Positions 11,168-25,700 of a DNA stretch of 64,000 bases are shown in pieces (positions within the stretch are counted from its first letter, which is position 1; every line of letters starts with the position of its first letter). This stretch comes from Roridomyces roridus (taxonomy: Eukaryota > Basidiomycota > Agaricomycetes > Agaricales > Mycenaceae): positions 1 through 64,000 of the forward strand of contig JARKIF010000161.1 in NCBI GenBank assembly GCA_029378245.1. Direction: 5' to 3'. The notes below the pieces were generated by a model, which saw nothing but the letters and a program-made list of their open reading frames with translations, was not told where the DNA came from and searched no databases. The position numbers were made by a program, and so were the translations under genes.

Positions 11168-12899
11168 ATGGCTACGTCGTCCCTGCCAGTGCCAGCGGCT
11201 GTTTCTCAGCACTTGGTCGAAACCACGCTCGGCGCTGTGTTCTTCGGGCTCGTATTTTCTTGCATGTGCGTCACGGTTTTCTTGACTCGAGAGCGAGCGT
11301 TGACGTATGGGCGCACGGCACGTAGATTGTTCGGCGTCAGTTCGCTGCAGGTGTATCTGTATTACCACCATTATCCCAACGATGGGCTGCTGTACAAGGG
11401 TTCCGTGCGTTCCCTTCTTCTTTCTGGGTTGGGGGAAAATTGAGTCGGAGTCTCGCCAGATCGGAGTCCTGTGGTACGCACCTTTGCTGTCGGTTTTTCG
11501 GGAATCGCGTCAATTTACATCCATCTCAGGATCCTGGACGCCTTCCACGTCGCATTGACGATTTTTTCGTCGTACCATTATGGGGTGGCTAGTTTCGGCA
11601 GCCTCGAAAAGCTGGAGATTGTAATTTGGTCGTTCAAGGTACGTCCATCCTTGTTCCCGTGGTATTTTATGTTCTAACCTCTTCTCCCGCAGCTCGCCAC
11701 GGCAGTACAAGTCGTCATAATCGTAATTGTACAAAGGTGCGCTCGGCTTCCTACTGCCAAGGCTCGAATCAACTCCGCCCAGCATGTACACCTATCGGCT
11801 TTGGCTACGTGCGTCCCGGTTCCTCTCTTCTTTGACTCGAATTCACGGGTGTGAGAAGTGAGCGGGTACCACCACGGTGTATTGCGCTACATAGTTACCG
11901 GCGTCGTCCTCGGGGGATTCGGTATCGGTGTTCGTAAGTCCACCCGATTCCTGTGCTTCTCTTTCCTCCGGTTGGCTCACACATTTGTGTATAGTCCTCA
12001 CATACGAAACGTAAGTCATCCGCCGATCCCTTCCTTACCTCGAACGAACATGCACTGCCGCATACAGATACACAATATCCACCTTCGCCGAGCTCCCGTC
12101 CATCGCCTGGGCCATCGAAGCATCCTTCTCCGCCTCCACAACCATCGACGTCGGGTTGAGCGCCGCCATGTGCTGGTACCTGCGAAAAAGCAAGAACCTC
12201 GTCCTCCACTCTCATTCTTCCTACGGCGGCTCAGGGGGACAGCTGAATTCGAGGATCTCGGGGTTGATACAGTATACGCTCTCATGTGGGGTGTTTACTA
12301 GGTGCGTTGCGGTGGGGATTGAATATTGAGGGCGGTAGGCTGATTGATGTTGATCAAGTGTGTGTTCGTTGGCAGCTCTGGCAACGTTCATAGCGATGCC
12401 TGATAACCTCATATTCCTCGCGCTCACTTTCATCCTCACGAGGCGTAAGTCCCTTCTCCTGCTCCTTCCCCCTTCCTAATTCGGATTGTAATCCTGGCAC
12501 AAGTGTACATGAACTCGTACACAGCGATGATGAACACCCGCCGCCGTCAAGATTCTAGCTCCGGCGGTGGCGGCGGCGGCGGGGCTTCGTTTTCCATCAG
12601 CGGCGCTGGCCATGGCGGGAGGAGCGGGGCTGAGGCAGTTGTGTCTATTCCCCTTTGGACGAATCCCGGCAGCAGGACGCAGATTCAGACAGGCGATGTT
12701 GAGAGTGTACGTGCTCTCTGTAGTGACTGGCAGTGTTGTTGGACTCATGATACAGCAGCAGCGCACGCAGCCAGGTGCACATCAATTTCAAACCTCAACG
12801 GCAGCGCAGCAAAAGGCCCTAGAGGCGCTTGATTGGGGGCATGGAAACGCACAGCGGGAGGAGGACATTGGATACCCACCTTATGCGCGCGATTGGTGA
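11168..12899 (+). CDS. seven-helix membrane protein, DUF6534 type
   Basis: Multi-pass membrane protein of a family abundant in mushroom fungi and without known function. Eleven exons with agreeing phases: 11168-11404, 11460-11473, 11530-11638, 11693-11736, 11783-11808, 11856-11933, 11995-12010, 12068-12301, 12359-12444, 12504-12706 and 12756-12899, giving about 396 residues. Seven hydrophobic segments are visible, including VETTLGAVFFGLVFSCMCV, IGVLWILDAFHVALTIF, ELPSIAWAIEASFSAS and SVCSLAALATFIAMPDN, which are family hallmarks. The cytoplasmic tail is Gly/Ser-rich (six glycines in a row) and ends YPPYARDW. Exons 2 and 7 are only 14 and 16 nt. The gene lies at the centre of the inverted duplication and is not itself duplicated. 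Confidence 0.85.
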
Positions 12900-13476
12900 T
12901 GCGACAGAAAATAAAACAGAGGGGCGTTGTCAACTTGTAATATGAGGGAACTTTTGTATGTAACATAATTAGTAGTCTTCTTCAATTCACTGGGACTCGG
13001 GGATTCAAACGTTAAATTTGGATTCATCATGCGGTCTTCATTTCAGTGCATCGAGTCTAGCCTTGGCACTTATTTATCTGGCCCTGGTGTTGTATGTAAC
13101 CAAGGTCCAAGAGTTCTGCGGGGATCCGAATGACCAGTGACCGCATGGGCCTGTGTGCTAAATTTACATTGCGAGCCGGAAGCCTGAATGCCGCCATTCG
13201 GCTGATCCGCACCTGTGATGTGACTGTTTGATTGCGCATCATTTATATGTGATTCCTTGATCTAACTAGGATTCGACGCCGACGGCTGGAAGTGTGCGTT
13301 TCGCCCCAGGCGCTGAGACGGTGCTTCGTTGTCTCTCCGTGGGGTGATACCGTTACTCCAAACTCGATTGGCTCGAAGCATTTCGCAACCGTTGACAGGA
13401 TCAACGGAACATTCACAGTCTATTTAACCGTTTTAACCGTGCGCGTCCGTCCACAGTGACTCGGTCGTTCAGCAAG
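12900..13476. other. spacer, no gene
   Basis: No supported ORF. From about 13383 on it mirrors 9783-9900, the promoter of copy B. Confidence 0.4.
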
Positions 13477-13484
13477 TATATATT
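13477..13484 (+). promoter_or_regulatory. TATA box of reductase copy C
   Basis: TATATATT, 37 bases before the ATG at 13521, in the same spacing and context as copies B and D. Confidence 0.55.
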
Positions 13485-13520
13485 CAACCAATTCTGAGAG
13501 TAGCCACAACAAAAAAGTAA

Positions 13521-15063
13521 ATGTCACCCGTTCCCAACGCACGAGTACTCTTCAATGCGATTCCGCAAGGTAAGCATCACCTCACCAATGGGTACACGAT
13601 GTTGAACCCGTTTGGGTCAGGCGTCCCGATTCCAGGGCAAACGACAGTCTACGATTCGTCCCAGTCGATCGACCTCGAGAGCCACCCGCTCAACGGTGGT
13701 TTCCTGATCAAGACACTCGTGCTGTCGATCGACCCCGGCATGCGAACGCGTATGAGGAGCCCGGAAGAAAAATCCTATGCCGTGCGTCCTCCCCAGAACT
13801 CCCAAATCCGCTTTTGATTGGTTTGCGGGGTAGACTGCGTTTGAAATCGGCCAACCGCTCGAAGGGTTCGGCATCGGCGTCGTCCTGCGCTCGGAGAATC
13901 CAGATGTTGCCGTCGGGAAGTACCTCCAAGGACGGGGATTCCGTGCGTCCTGTCTCCCTCCTGCTTTCACGGTTTGACCGACAGATACCACGTTCCAGTT
14001 CATCAACAATACTTTGTTCTCCCTTCCCTTCCATTTGGGATGTTCTTCCTCGATAGACACCCGGCTTTACCACTCACGACGTACGTCGGCGCGCTTGGAT
14101 TACCGGGTAAAACGGCGTGGGCAGGCTGGAAGGACTACTCACGGGCGAAAAAGGTAGGGTCTGGGCATCAGACATGGTTGAACTCTGTCTGATACACTCT
14201 CTTGCGCCACAGGGAGAGACGGTATTCGTGCCATCCGGGGCTAGTGCCGTCGGGACGTACGTGTTCCCTCTTCAAATCCATTAGCATACTTATCGCTGAC
14301 AATCGATACCCAGAATGGTCATCCAACTAGCGAAACTCGACGGCCTCAAGATCATCGCTTCAGCGGGATCGGAGGAGAAGGTCGAGTTCCTCCGTAAACT
14401 GGGCGTGGACGTCGCATTCAACTACAAGACTGTGGACACGCGCGGCGTGCTCGAGCGTGAAGGGCCCATTCATATGTGCGTGTTTCATCCTCCATCTTCC
14501 ATCTTCGTTGGTCATGATTCAAACGGCCGCCATCTAGATATTGGGATAGCGTAGGAGGCGAGACTTTCAACGCCGCACTCGATAACGCTGCAGTCGGGGC
14601 ACGCTTTATGGTGCGTATCTTGTGATTGTGACGGAATTTATCGTGACTCCCTTACATAGGAATGCGGTCAAATGACGAGTACGTCCCCAATTCTTCAAGT
14701 TCACCTTCCGTCCCCCTAATTCAACACACAGCCCTCAACAGCGTCGGCAGTCATGCTATAACAATTGAGGTGAGTCCGCATTCCATTGAATCCCCGCGTG
14801 CAGTCGCAGCTAGACCAACACACCAGAATCCGATGGCAATCTTTGGCAAATCCGTGTCAATACACTTCATCACTTCGTTCCTCATCATCCCGAAGCACTT
14901 GGAGGAGTTCAATCGCGTCGTGCCGGCGGCACTCGTTGCGGGAACGCTCCTGCGCAGCCCGGAAGATGTTCGGCATGGGTTGGAGTGCGTTGGAGAGATG
15001 ATACGTGCCGTGCAGAGTGGGGAGACAAGGGGGAAGGCGGTGGTTGTGTTGGGTGAGGCCTAG
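13521..15063 (+). CDS. NADP-dependent alkenal reductase-like protein, copy C
   Basis: Intact member of the zinc-free alkenal reductase / LTB4 12-hydroxydehydrogenase group. Exons: 13521-13569, 13621-13781, 13834-13946, 13985-14153, 14213-14256, 14314-14475, 14538-14610, 14660-14678, 14732-14769 and 14827-15063; all phases agree and give 354 residues, the usual family length. N-terminal substrate domain: IPQGVPIPGQTTVYDSS, LSIDPGMRTRMRSPEE, GFGIGVVLRSENPDVAVG. Cofactor domain: [70 protein letters not shown]-terminus: NPMAIFGKSVSIHFI to GKAVVVLGEA. The nucleotide-binding loop is SGASAVG. Converges with F2. The substrate is not knowable from sequence; a role in detoxifying reactive carbonyls is a family-based guess. 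Confidence 0.85.
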
Positions 15064-15387
15064 GCTTGAAATTCGACAGACGTGTACCAAGATCTGAAAT
15101 CTTAAAATATCCCCCGCTCAGACATTATGACCTGGCCCATGTAAAGGCTGGAATCTGACCGACACGCTGCGTTGGCCCGCACCGGCGCTGAATAGGAAGC
15201 CCGCGTTTTTCCGTTCGTTTCCAAACACCGGACCTTATTGACAACCCACCCTGCAGTATGAGGGCTAAACTGCATATGTGATGCCCAGGCCACCAGAACG
15301 GCATCGAGATTGAACAACAAAAAACACCTAGATAGATGAACCAAACCTAAGGAAAGAGATGGAGATGAGCGTCGGTCGAAGGATTGT

Positions 15388-16953
15388 CTACTCCCCGCCC
15401 ACGCAAGCAGGAAACGCGAGAATCTCCTCATCGTCAGCTGGAAAATCGTAAATCAGATGATTCTCCAAGCAAAGGGCGAACAAACCTCCACGCGACGGCC
15501 AGTAAATCGTCGGTGCCCCAGTAAGAGGCACCCGCACCTGCACATCCAGCCCGTCTGCTTGCAGCTGTGCAATCTTGTCCGCGGGCGCTCCATACGGGAT
15601 GAACGGCTCCGCGACAATCAGACTCGGGTTGTTGGCTCGGAGGAAGTGATATGTGGGCTGTAGAGTGAGCGAGAATGACTTGAGCTGAGTCCCAGGCGCA
15701 CGCGCGGACAGCATCGACGCCACTCGATCATATTCGTATCCGTACGTGTAAGTCACGCCCGACACTCCCCGGATGACGACCGGCGTGCAGTGTGAGGGCG
15801 TGTGCCCCGAGGGCCTTGCCATCATCGTGTCCCCGATATGGTTCACACTCTCTACTATGGACAAGTGGCGGAGCGATGGGAGAATGGTGGTGGATTGGAG
15901 GATGTTGTATATCGTCCTGGACCCAAAGTTTCCGGTAAAGTCAAGGCGGAGCGAAGTGAGGGATGGGATGGTCTGGAACACTTCGTTGAGGGCCGCGTCT
16001 GTGATATACTGTGTGACGCAGAGAGTTAAATCGACGAGCGTGCACCCGGAGCGGGAGATTAAGTTGCACAGGGCCGTGATGGCCGGGAGGTTGTGAAGCA
16101 CGACGTCGAGGTTACGGAGGTGGGGGAGGGTGACGGCGTCCAGGTAAAGGGCCGCACTCAAACAGAGTGATTCCAAGGGAAGGGGGTGGGTGATCGCAGG
16201 AGGACTGGGCGCCCGCATCCGGACATGCGGCAATGATAAATGACGGAGGTTCGGCAGAGATCGAAAGATCTCTTCAAATTCCTCGACATCGATGGGTCCC
16301 AGGAGTTTGAGAGTGCCCAGGGTTTTGGAGCGAAGGCGGAGGCTGGAGAAACTGGTCATAGTATGGATGTGGAGCTCCTCTAACTGGGGCATGTCTGCAA
16401 AAGCGGGGAATGTCTCGGTTCGATTCAGATACCCGGGCTGAGTCTGAATATGGAGAGATAGGTGTCGCAGGGCCGGGAATGGTCCACTGAACGAGCTGAC
16501 GAATTCGGCCCACTGGGATGACGGCACGCTCAGTGCGAGGGTGCTGAATTGAGGCGCATATGTTTCGATCAACGGGATCAACCCGGCTGGGAGCACGACG
16601 CATGCCCGGGGACAGCGCACCGTGAGTGAAATCGGATGCGCTTTCGCCCGACGGAACCAGGTGTGAAGGAGCTGCACAATGCCTTCGGAATGGGGCAGGG
16701 TAAAGTCGACGGAGTTCCACAGCTGGACAGTCCCCAGCGAGACCTCCCGCCAACGAGCACAAATTTGCGCCAGGACAAGGGGAACGGAGTATCGACTGGG
16801 CTGGACGCTGCCATGAGCGGGAAGAGACTGGAGGAAGATCTCGCGGACGATATCGTCGGGAATAGTCTCCAATGGGTAGTGTCTGGTCTCCCCGGCCCGG
16901 ATGGCTGCTCGATCGACGATGACTGGCTGTGAGCGGGGAGGACCGTCGGACAT
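15388..16953 (-). CDS. F-box/leucine-rich protein F2, intact
   Basis: Best-preserved F-box copy: 521 open codons from an ATG (MSDGPPRSQPVIVDRAAI) to TAG. The F-box-like motif lies at residues about 20-70 (HYPLETIPDDIVREIFLQSL, then LAQICARWREVSLGTVQLW), followed by irregular leucine-rich repeats to about residue 400 and a conserved tail. Expected to bind Skp1 in an SCF ubiquitin ligase; target unknown. Near the 3' end a likely 48-nt intron (15485-15438, GTTTGT...TTCCAG with branch CTGAT) is divisible by three, so the ORF reads through it; removing it leaves a tail ADDEEILAFPACVGGE like those of F4 and F5. It mirrors F1 across the inverted duplication. Confidence 0.88.
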   Translation of the reverse strand: MSDGPPRSQPVIVDRAAIRAGETRHYPLETIPDDIVREIFLQSLPAHGSVQPSRYSVPLVLAQICARWREVSLGTVQLWNSVDFTLPHSEGIVQLLHTWFRRAKAHPISLTVRCPRACVVLPAGLIPLIETYAPQFSTLALSVPSSQWAEFVSSFSGPFPALRHLSLHIQTQPGYLNRTETFPAFADMPQLEELHIHTMTSFSSLRLRSKTLGTLKLLGPIDVEEFEEIFRSLPNLRHLSLPHVRMRAPSPPAITHPLPLESLCLSAALYLDAVTLPHLRNLDVVLHNLPAITALCNLISRSGCTLVDLTLCVTQYITDAALNEVFQTIPSLTSLRLDFTGNFGSRTIYNILQSTTILPSLRHLSIVESVNHIGDTMMARPSGHTPSHCTPVVIRGVSGVTYTYGYEYDRVASMLSARAPGTQLKSFSLTLQPTYHFLRANNPSLIVAEPFIPYGAPADKIAQLQADGLDVQVRVPLTGAPTIYWPSRGGLFALCLENHLIYDFPADDEEILAFPACVGGE

Positions 16954-17286
16954 GGCGGTGAGAAGAAAGAGCGTATTGATCCGTGATCACCGGACTCGCC
17001 CTTTCTTCTCACCACCATCACGAATCATCTGTGGCAAGCGCCCCTCCGCCTTTCCAAGAAGCGATGCCATCTTGATCATTTCCCGCTTCGTCACTCGACC
17101 TCAATCAGGCTCCAGACCCTCCTTGAACTCTTGTCGACGTGTCGTATTGTTAAATCTGGGTGGATTCGTGGCTTCACAGCTGTCCTTCTCGTCTTGCTGG
17201 ATCACTGAGAACGATGTCAATTGTACAATCTATAATACCCAATGCCTTGCGACTACGATATGAAACACATCTGCCTAGATTCACTG

Positions 17287-18828
<1,542 letters not shown>

Positions 18829-18879
18829 TTGCTTGTAAGGTTGGGCTCCAGTCTGAGTTGGTTACGAAACCAGGAATGA

Positions 18880-18889
18880 ATATATATAC
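18880..18889 (-). promoter_or_regulatory. TATA box of reductase copy D
   Basis: AGTATATATA on the minus strand, about 55 bases before the ATG, preceded by GTGACTCGG and by the TTAAACGTTTAGCC block shared with B and C. Confidence 0.5.
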
Positions 18890-20748
18890 TCGACAGAAAC
18901 CGAGTCACCCACGCAACGGCTAAACGTTTAAATGGACGACGGTTCCGTAGCGTCTCAATTAAAGTAGCTCGAAGGGGTAGACATTCGGATAATCGGATTG
19001 GGATTGGCTTGAACGATGCCTAAAATAAATCCGTAACCGCGGCACGCCATCAGTGAGAATGATTCAGCCATTGACTTGCTGAATCGCAACTGTATACACT
19101 CTCAGTAAGCAGGTACAGGCTTCTATAGGGCACCCTAAATTTTGGGTTTTGCGGGCCATCACACTTTTGTCGTGCATTTTTGCGTCAGCACGAATGGCAA
19201 GAACGCAATATTGATGACCTCAACTTCCGGGTGTAATCCTACCCGAAATACTTGGCAACATCTGCGCAAATGCCATGCACAGATGTCGGGTTCTTTGCCG
19301 ACAGAAATTCCCAAGAGTGCCAGAGAGTGCCACTGAGGTAAACCCATTCTGAACGGCGAACGCCCTGCTCTCCGCTTGCCCTGCTTCAAGTTTCCGTTTC
19401 ACAACTGCCACCACATACCGGTAACCGCACCACCACCTTTTGATTCATGTTCTCTCTTGCCAAGGTTTACATACGCTGCCGCACCCGGGCTGCCTTCTCG
19501 AGTCTCCATCGGCAAAAATTGTATCTTACCCCGCCAAGTATTTTCAATTTGTTATGACCCCATTCTAGTTCTGCTTGCAATTGCTGCAGATGAATACTAG
19601 AGTACTAGCCCACCATTCAATACCTTAGTATCAGGTCTGAGAGAATTTTTCATGCCTAAAAATGGGTGTTCGCGTTGGCCTTGCTTAAATCGGTAGCGGC
19701 GGCAAGCGCCATCCCCTACTCTGCCGGGCACGGTTGCAATGATAAATTCGGCAATGTTTCTCCATCTACCCTCAGAGTCATAAGCTCTCAATTGTTGCCC
19801 CCGCCGAGGTCAAATCTATATGGTATCACTGCTCAAGTCTACTTCCAAAGTCGAAGCTAGCACCTTTTTGATCAAATCAAAGGGCAATCATTTTTGTTCA
19901 GCTCGTGCAGAGCTTGTTTCCTGCAATATCCCCCTCAAACTTTCTGGACCCTCAACATTCCATGAATTTAACTGCAGTTAGTGCCGGTGGCTTCTCCGAG
20001 TTGGTCATCCACAATTGAACCTGGAATCTGACTCGGTTTTGTAGGTTCGGAATAAGCCTGCCAAATTTCCCGGTCATGATCAAGCGACCCGAGGCTGCCA
20101 TGCTGAGACTGCCGATGCAGCCGATGATGGTCCCTGCCGCAGTGCCGATTTCTGGCACAACATTGAAGGTATGGATGGGGCTACGTGGTCTCATGAGGTC
20201 ATTCATCATGATCTGACAAGGATCTTCTGATGGGGATGGCTTTGGCGGGAGATCAGGCGTTTCACGCCCACAGAAACCCTTCTCTGCTACGCTAGAGTAG
20301 GGGATGGTAGTAGGCCGTGCCGCTTGCCGGCCCTACAGCTTTATTGGATCACAGACCAAGGGCCAGCACCGGCCGCACAGGCCATGCCAAGGCGGGGAGA
20401 CCAATTCGAAGGTGAAGGCGGTGGGGTCATGGCGGATGGCTCGGGCTGGAAAGAAGTGTATTTCAATGGAAGGGTTCGAATCTCAGCCGCATGTAGCAGT
20501 GGCTCGCACCTGCACTGAAGAGTCCGTTCGATCCGGGTGGGGAATTCGGTCACACGATGTGCACAGGATGATTTTTTATATTGCGGGACCTTCGGTCTTT
20601 TTCTGCGACCACCATTGACTGTAAAGAGTGGTGTTTAATTTCCACGGCCTAACTATGATGAACAGCGGCCATCACAGGATCAATCATTCAATGACAAAAA
20701 CAATCAGTGATATCCATCAGCCTCGCCCTGTCTCGCTCCCATATCGCA
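18890..20748. other. spacer, no gene
   Basis: Only short ORFs below 90 codons in all frames and no recognisable protein motif, repeat pair or RNA gene. Confidence 0.4.
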
Positions 20749-22437
20749 ATGGCCAACCCTCCACACTCGAACCACGGCAAGCGTAGCATGGACGCCATCG
20801 ACACCGCCCTCAACGCACTCCTGAAAGCGCGGGACACCACCTTCCTGGAAACCGACGCGCTGCGCACGACGTGTCGGACATTGCAGGTCGAACGCGATGC
20901 GCTGCGCTCCCAAGTCGATTCTCTCACTCACATACTGGATGACTGCCACACGAGGTTGTCTGCATCGCAGGAGATTGCTGATGGGGTTGCGAGACAGCTG
21001 GATTTGGCACGCGAGGAGAAGCGGGTTGTGGCAGGGGAGAGGGACTCCCTGGCGGTGCGTCTGCAGGAGGCTTTGCAGAAGTTGTCGGCAATGGAAACAC
21101 TTCAGCGGGAAGGTGCGTCGTCCATTCGAGCTCTCGCGGCGCCAGTGACAACCCAAAGCCGTGAAAGTGGAAATCAAGTCGGAAGATACGAAAGGTGTGT
21201 CTAATCTGGATTTTTAGTTTTCGTGATAGAATTTTTCCTCTAGATCCTTTACGAGCCTTATGCAAACGACAGAACAGTGTCGAGGTCAAATCTGAGGAGC
21301 CGCCGACCAAAGTTCGCAAACTAGAGCCATCGGGATCAAGAGCCATGAAGATGGAGGTGGTAATCACCAAGTCTGTACGACGACCGAGGGGTCCCGATCT
21401 TGTTCTTGTCGACCGTCAGTTCCCATCCATTTGATTCGTCATTTGCTGAATCCCTATAGGTGCCACTTCGCCCATTCCGCCAAATTCAGTACTTCTCCGT
21501 CCATATCGTAACCTCTCCCTGCGCTCCAAGTGGAATCGTCGCTGATAAACTGCCAGACAAACACTTGTTTGACCTCGACCGGGTACCTAACCCACGTAAG
21601 TCGACCCAATCCACATTCTTCACTCACTCAAGCGCACGGGACCAGGTAGGCAATTCGACCCTGAAGCACCCCTCCTATCTGTGGCACCTTTCAAATACTG
21701 TCTGTGGACGACCGAGTTCTTCGAGAAATCGACGAGACTAGGTCCGCTTCTTACGGACCCCATGCTCGAGGAGTATGTTCCTTTCATTCAACGACTTCAT
21801 TGTGTCAACGAGCGGGGTCCCTGGGGTTTGTATTGGCACCCATCGACGGACGACGCTGCGGTGTTGCCGTTTTGGGTGTGGGGCTACGTCGGGCGGTTCT
21901 TGGTTTTAGATATGATTCTGCGGCGCAGTGGGTACAAAGCTTCAGCGCCGTTCAGCCCCAACGGGAATGCACTGCCTAAGGGTGCAATTCCTGTGCGTCT
22001 ACGTTGATTTCCGGAGCATTTACTGATGCTACGAACCCAGTTTACGAAGAAGCTGTACAAGTGGGAAAAGTACATCGCAGATGCTGTTCCTTTGGGTGAA
22101 GGCAATCCGTCGGATGCTGCCCAAAGCTACGAGAATATCCTCCTCACTGCGATGAGTTTCATTTCCATCATCGAGGCAAGTACAGCCTCTCTCCGTGTGT
22201 CCCAGTGTCAACGTCATCTTAGGAACCCTCCATGCCTCCTCCCAATGCCCCCGACACAGCCTTCGTCCCTGCACGCCTCACTGAAGCGAATCCAGCGGGG
22301 CAGCTCCCGACTCTGACGCAAACCATCATCGATCGCCACCTCGCGACGTGGTTCTTCATCTCCCCGCTCGCCGTTCTGGTGGAAAACAGCCTCTTTGAAC
22401 TGACGGCAGCGAAAGTGAGGCACCAAGATCTGTTCCA

Positions 22438-22718
22438 TGTTGGAGTCGTCGTGGTATGAAGCAAACCAGAGCGAAAGAGACGGGCAGTGCACGCCACCGA
22501 GCAGTGCATGCAACCGTCTCGTAGCTATCAAACGTAGTGATGAAACGCGTCTCGTACGCCACAAAGCTGTTCGTTTGCTGGGATACTTGGCTGTGTTCTT
22601 GGTCTCTATCTACGGTATCCTAGCTACTAGAAAGGTATAAAAGCAAGCCTGTATTCGCACTTTGAAAATAGAACTTTACCCCCCATCCGTGCATACACAT
22701 ATATCTTTATTTTCTACA
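22438..22718 (+). repeat. Copia-1 5' LTR
   Basis: 281 bp, TG...CA ends, internal TATA-like GGTATAAAAG near 22633. Same sequence as 27135-27415. Confidence 0.93.
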
Positions 22719-22783
22719 GGTTATTGGCCCCCGCGCTGAAACTCTGAACTCAATACACACATACACCTCATTCATCACACACC

Positions 22784-25700
22784 ATGTCGACGAACACATT
22801 CTCGTCAACGGCCAAACTCGGTGAGTACTTCACGAAGCTGCCGAGTTGCAAGGCCGATGGCACAAATTGGGTCTTCTTTCGTGATCGGTTCCTATTCGCG
22901 GTGGACGCCGCCGGGCTTAGTGACCATTTCGAAGACGGACCGTTGGGCACGGCAGAGGAGCCATTGGCTCCCACTGTCGTTGATCCCAAGAACCCTACAG
23001 CGGCGGAGACAACGGCGTTGGGCGCGCATATGACGCGCAGGAGATTTTGGAAGTCGGAGCAAGCGATCCTGAAGCAGGGGCTTGCGTCTGTCATTCCTGA
23101 TTCGTTGTTTCTGAAGGTGAAGGGTGCCGGGACGGCGAGGGTGATGTGGGAGAAGGTGAAGGGGGAATTTGAGAAGAAATCTAAAATGGTTACGGTTGAT
23201 CTACGGAGGAAACTTCAAGACGAGCGTTGTGCGGAGGGAGGCGATGTAAAGACGCATATAAATAAATTACAGACGATTCGGGCAGACCTCGTTGCGATGG
23301 AGGCTGATCCCGGCGATGAAAACTTTGTGGCGATCGTGCTCGGTTCACTGCCGGCGTCTTACGAGACGTACTTGTCGGCTTTGACAGGTGCAGCGACGCT
23401 ACTCGGAAAGACTCTCGACCCGGACACAGTGCTGCAGGGCATTAGTGATGAAGCCGACCGCAAGGCGGCACGGCCTACGGGCAAGGGAGAAAAGGAAGCT
23501 GCATTCTACGGCGGGTACGGGAATGGCGGCAAGAAGTCGAAGAAGACAATGGAATGTTACAATTGCCATAAAAAGGGGCATATTGCGAAAGAGTGCTGGG
23601 CGAAGGGCGGCGGACGAGAAGGACAAAGCCCTCACCAGAGGAAGAACGGCAGGGCGAACATCGCCGAGACCGTCAATGAATTGGACGCGGCTTGGATAGC
23701 CACGGTGCCAGAGTTGGATGACGATGTTGAATTCGATGAGATGGACGAAGAAGATGACAGGCGGGATGCGGAAGGAAGCTACAAGAGTGTGTCAGCTCCA
23801 CCGGTCTCGTCGACGACAGATAACGAAGACGAGCCGGGAGGTAGTGGATTAAATCACGATTTAGAATCACGCACCTTCGACGAGTGCATCGTCGCAGCCA
23901 ACGTCACCACCACCACACCGACCAAAGAGCGGGAAATATATGATTCGGGCGCTAGTCAACATATGACACCGTCGCGATATCGGTTGATGAATTACAAGAC
24001 CCTCGCGCCGCGGGAAATTATGGCCGCGGGCGACAAGGGATTGAGCGCAGTTGGGATGGGTGATATGCACCTGGAGGTCCCAAATGGAGGGAGTAAGACG
24101 AGAGTGTTGTTGAGGGACGTACTCTACGTACCCAACCTGCGCGTCACGTTGATTTCAATCGGGCGCATTGCGCGAGCCGGCTACGCAGTCCAGTTTCGAG
24201 ACAAGGAATGCCGTATTTTGGACCACAAGAGTCGGCGGATCGGGACGATACCGCTGGTGCAGGGGTTGTATTCAGTCGAGAGCGGAGGGTATATAGCTCA
24301 GGCGAATGTTGCGGATGTTGGTCCTTTGATAGCAACTCCGGAGGAGCTGCATCGGTTGTTGGGACACGTCCCAGTCGAGGCGGCAAAGAAGCTAGTAAAG
24401 AATGGCTTGGTCAGCGGAGTTGAGTTGGATGAGACGGCAGGCACCTCCACGGGGGACTGCAAGTCATGCTTGCACGGCAAGATGACGCGGAAGCCGATCT
24501 CAAGGGCGAAGGAACGTGAACCGGCGGGACAAGTCGGGGACGAGGTGCACACGGATCTGTGGGGACCTGCGACCGTTAAAACACCGCAGCACAAGCAGTA
24601 TTACGCGTCATTCACGGACGAGGCGTCGCGATACTCTGTGATTGTGTTGATGCACTCAAAGGACGAGACCCTCGAGGCATTTCAGAATCTCGATGCTAGA
24701 TGGGAGCGGGAACACGGGATTAAAATCAAAATATTGCATTCGGACAACGGTGGAGAATACAAAAATCATGAATTCGATAGCTACTTGGCACGGAGAGGTA
24801 TCCGGCGCAAGTATACGGTCCACGACACACCTGAACACAACGGGCTGTCCGAACGAGTAAATCGCACGTTCCTGGAGAAGGTCCGAGCGATGTTACATGC
24901 GGCAGGATTGCCGAGGAATGTATGGGGCGAAGCGTTGAAGCACGCCGTGTGGTTGAAGAACAGAACTTCCACACGGGCACTCGGCGGTCGCACGCCATAC
25001 GAGGCGTTCCACGGAACAAAGCCAGACTTGCGGCACGTTTACGAATGGGGCTGCGAAGTCGATGTGCACGTCGAGGACGGCGGCAAGTTGGATGGTAGAT
25101 CGCGGGAGGGACGATGGCTCGGATTTGATCCAGATAGTATCGACGGGCATCGTATTTATTACCCGGATACACGGGCGATTCGTGTCGAGCGGAGCGTCAA
25201 GTTTCCGGATGTGAGACGAAGCGGCGAGCTGTATAGGGTGCTGAATGAGGGGGAGAAGGAAGTTGAGAAGAAGGCAGACGCAAGGAGCATCCAGCACGCA
25301 CCTGAAAAGCCCGCCGATCCCATTTCCACCCCGACCCCACCCGAATCTCCGCTCTCCACACCTCCAAATACACCGGAGAAGTCGACACAGGTTGCTCCGA
25401 AGGATATTTCGAGCACCATAGACCCGAGAAACATCATCGAGGGAACCAGGACGCGCCGGGCTGCCGCACACGTAGCGGAGTTGGCGGATGACGTGTACCT
25501 GGAGGAAGTGGCGATGGAGTTCGCATATCTAGGGACGGGGAGTCTATCAGACTCACCTACGGTCGAAGAAGCGATGACGAGAGAAGATTGGCCAGAGTTC
25601 AAGGCAGCGATGGACGTGGAGATGGAAGCGATGAGAAGGACAGGCACGTTTGGTGACGGCTTAGTCACCCGACCTGATGGCCGGAATGTCGTCGGCTCCA

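Noticed and set aside
16274..16990. 238-codon minus-strand ORF overlapping F2
   Set aside because: Shadow frame of the intact F-box gene; the same shadow occurs in F1.
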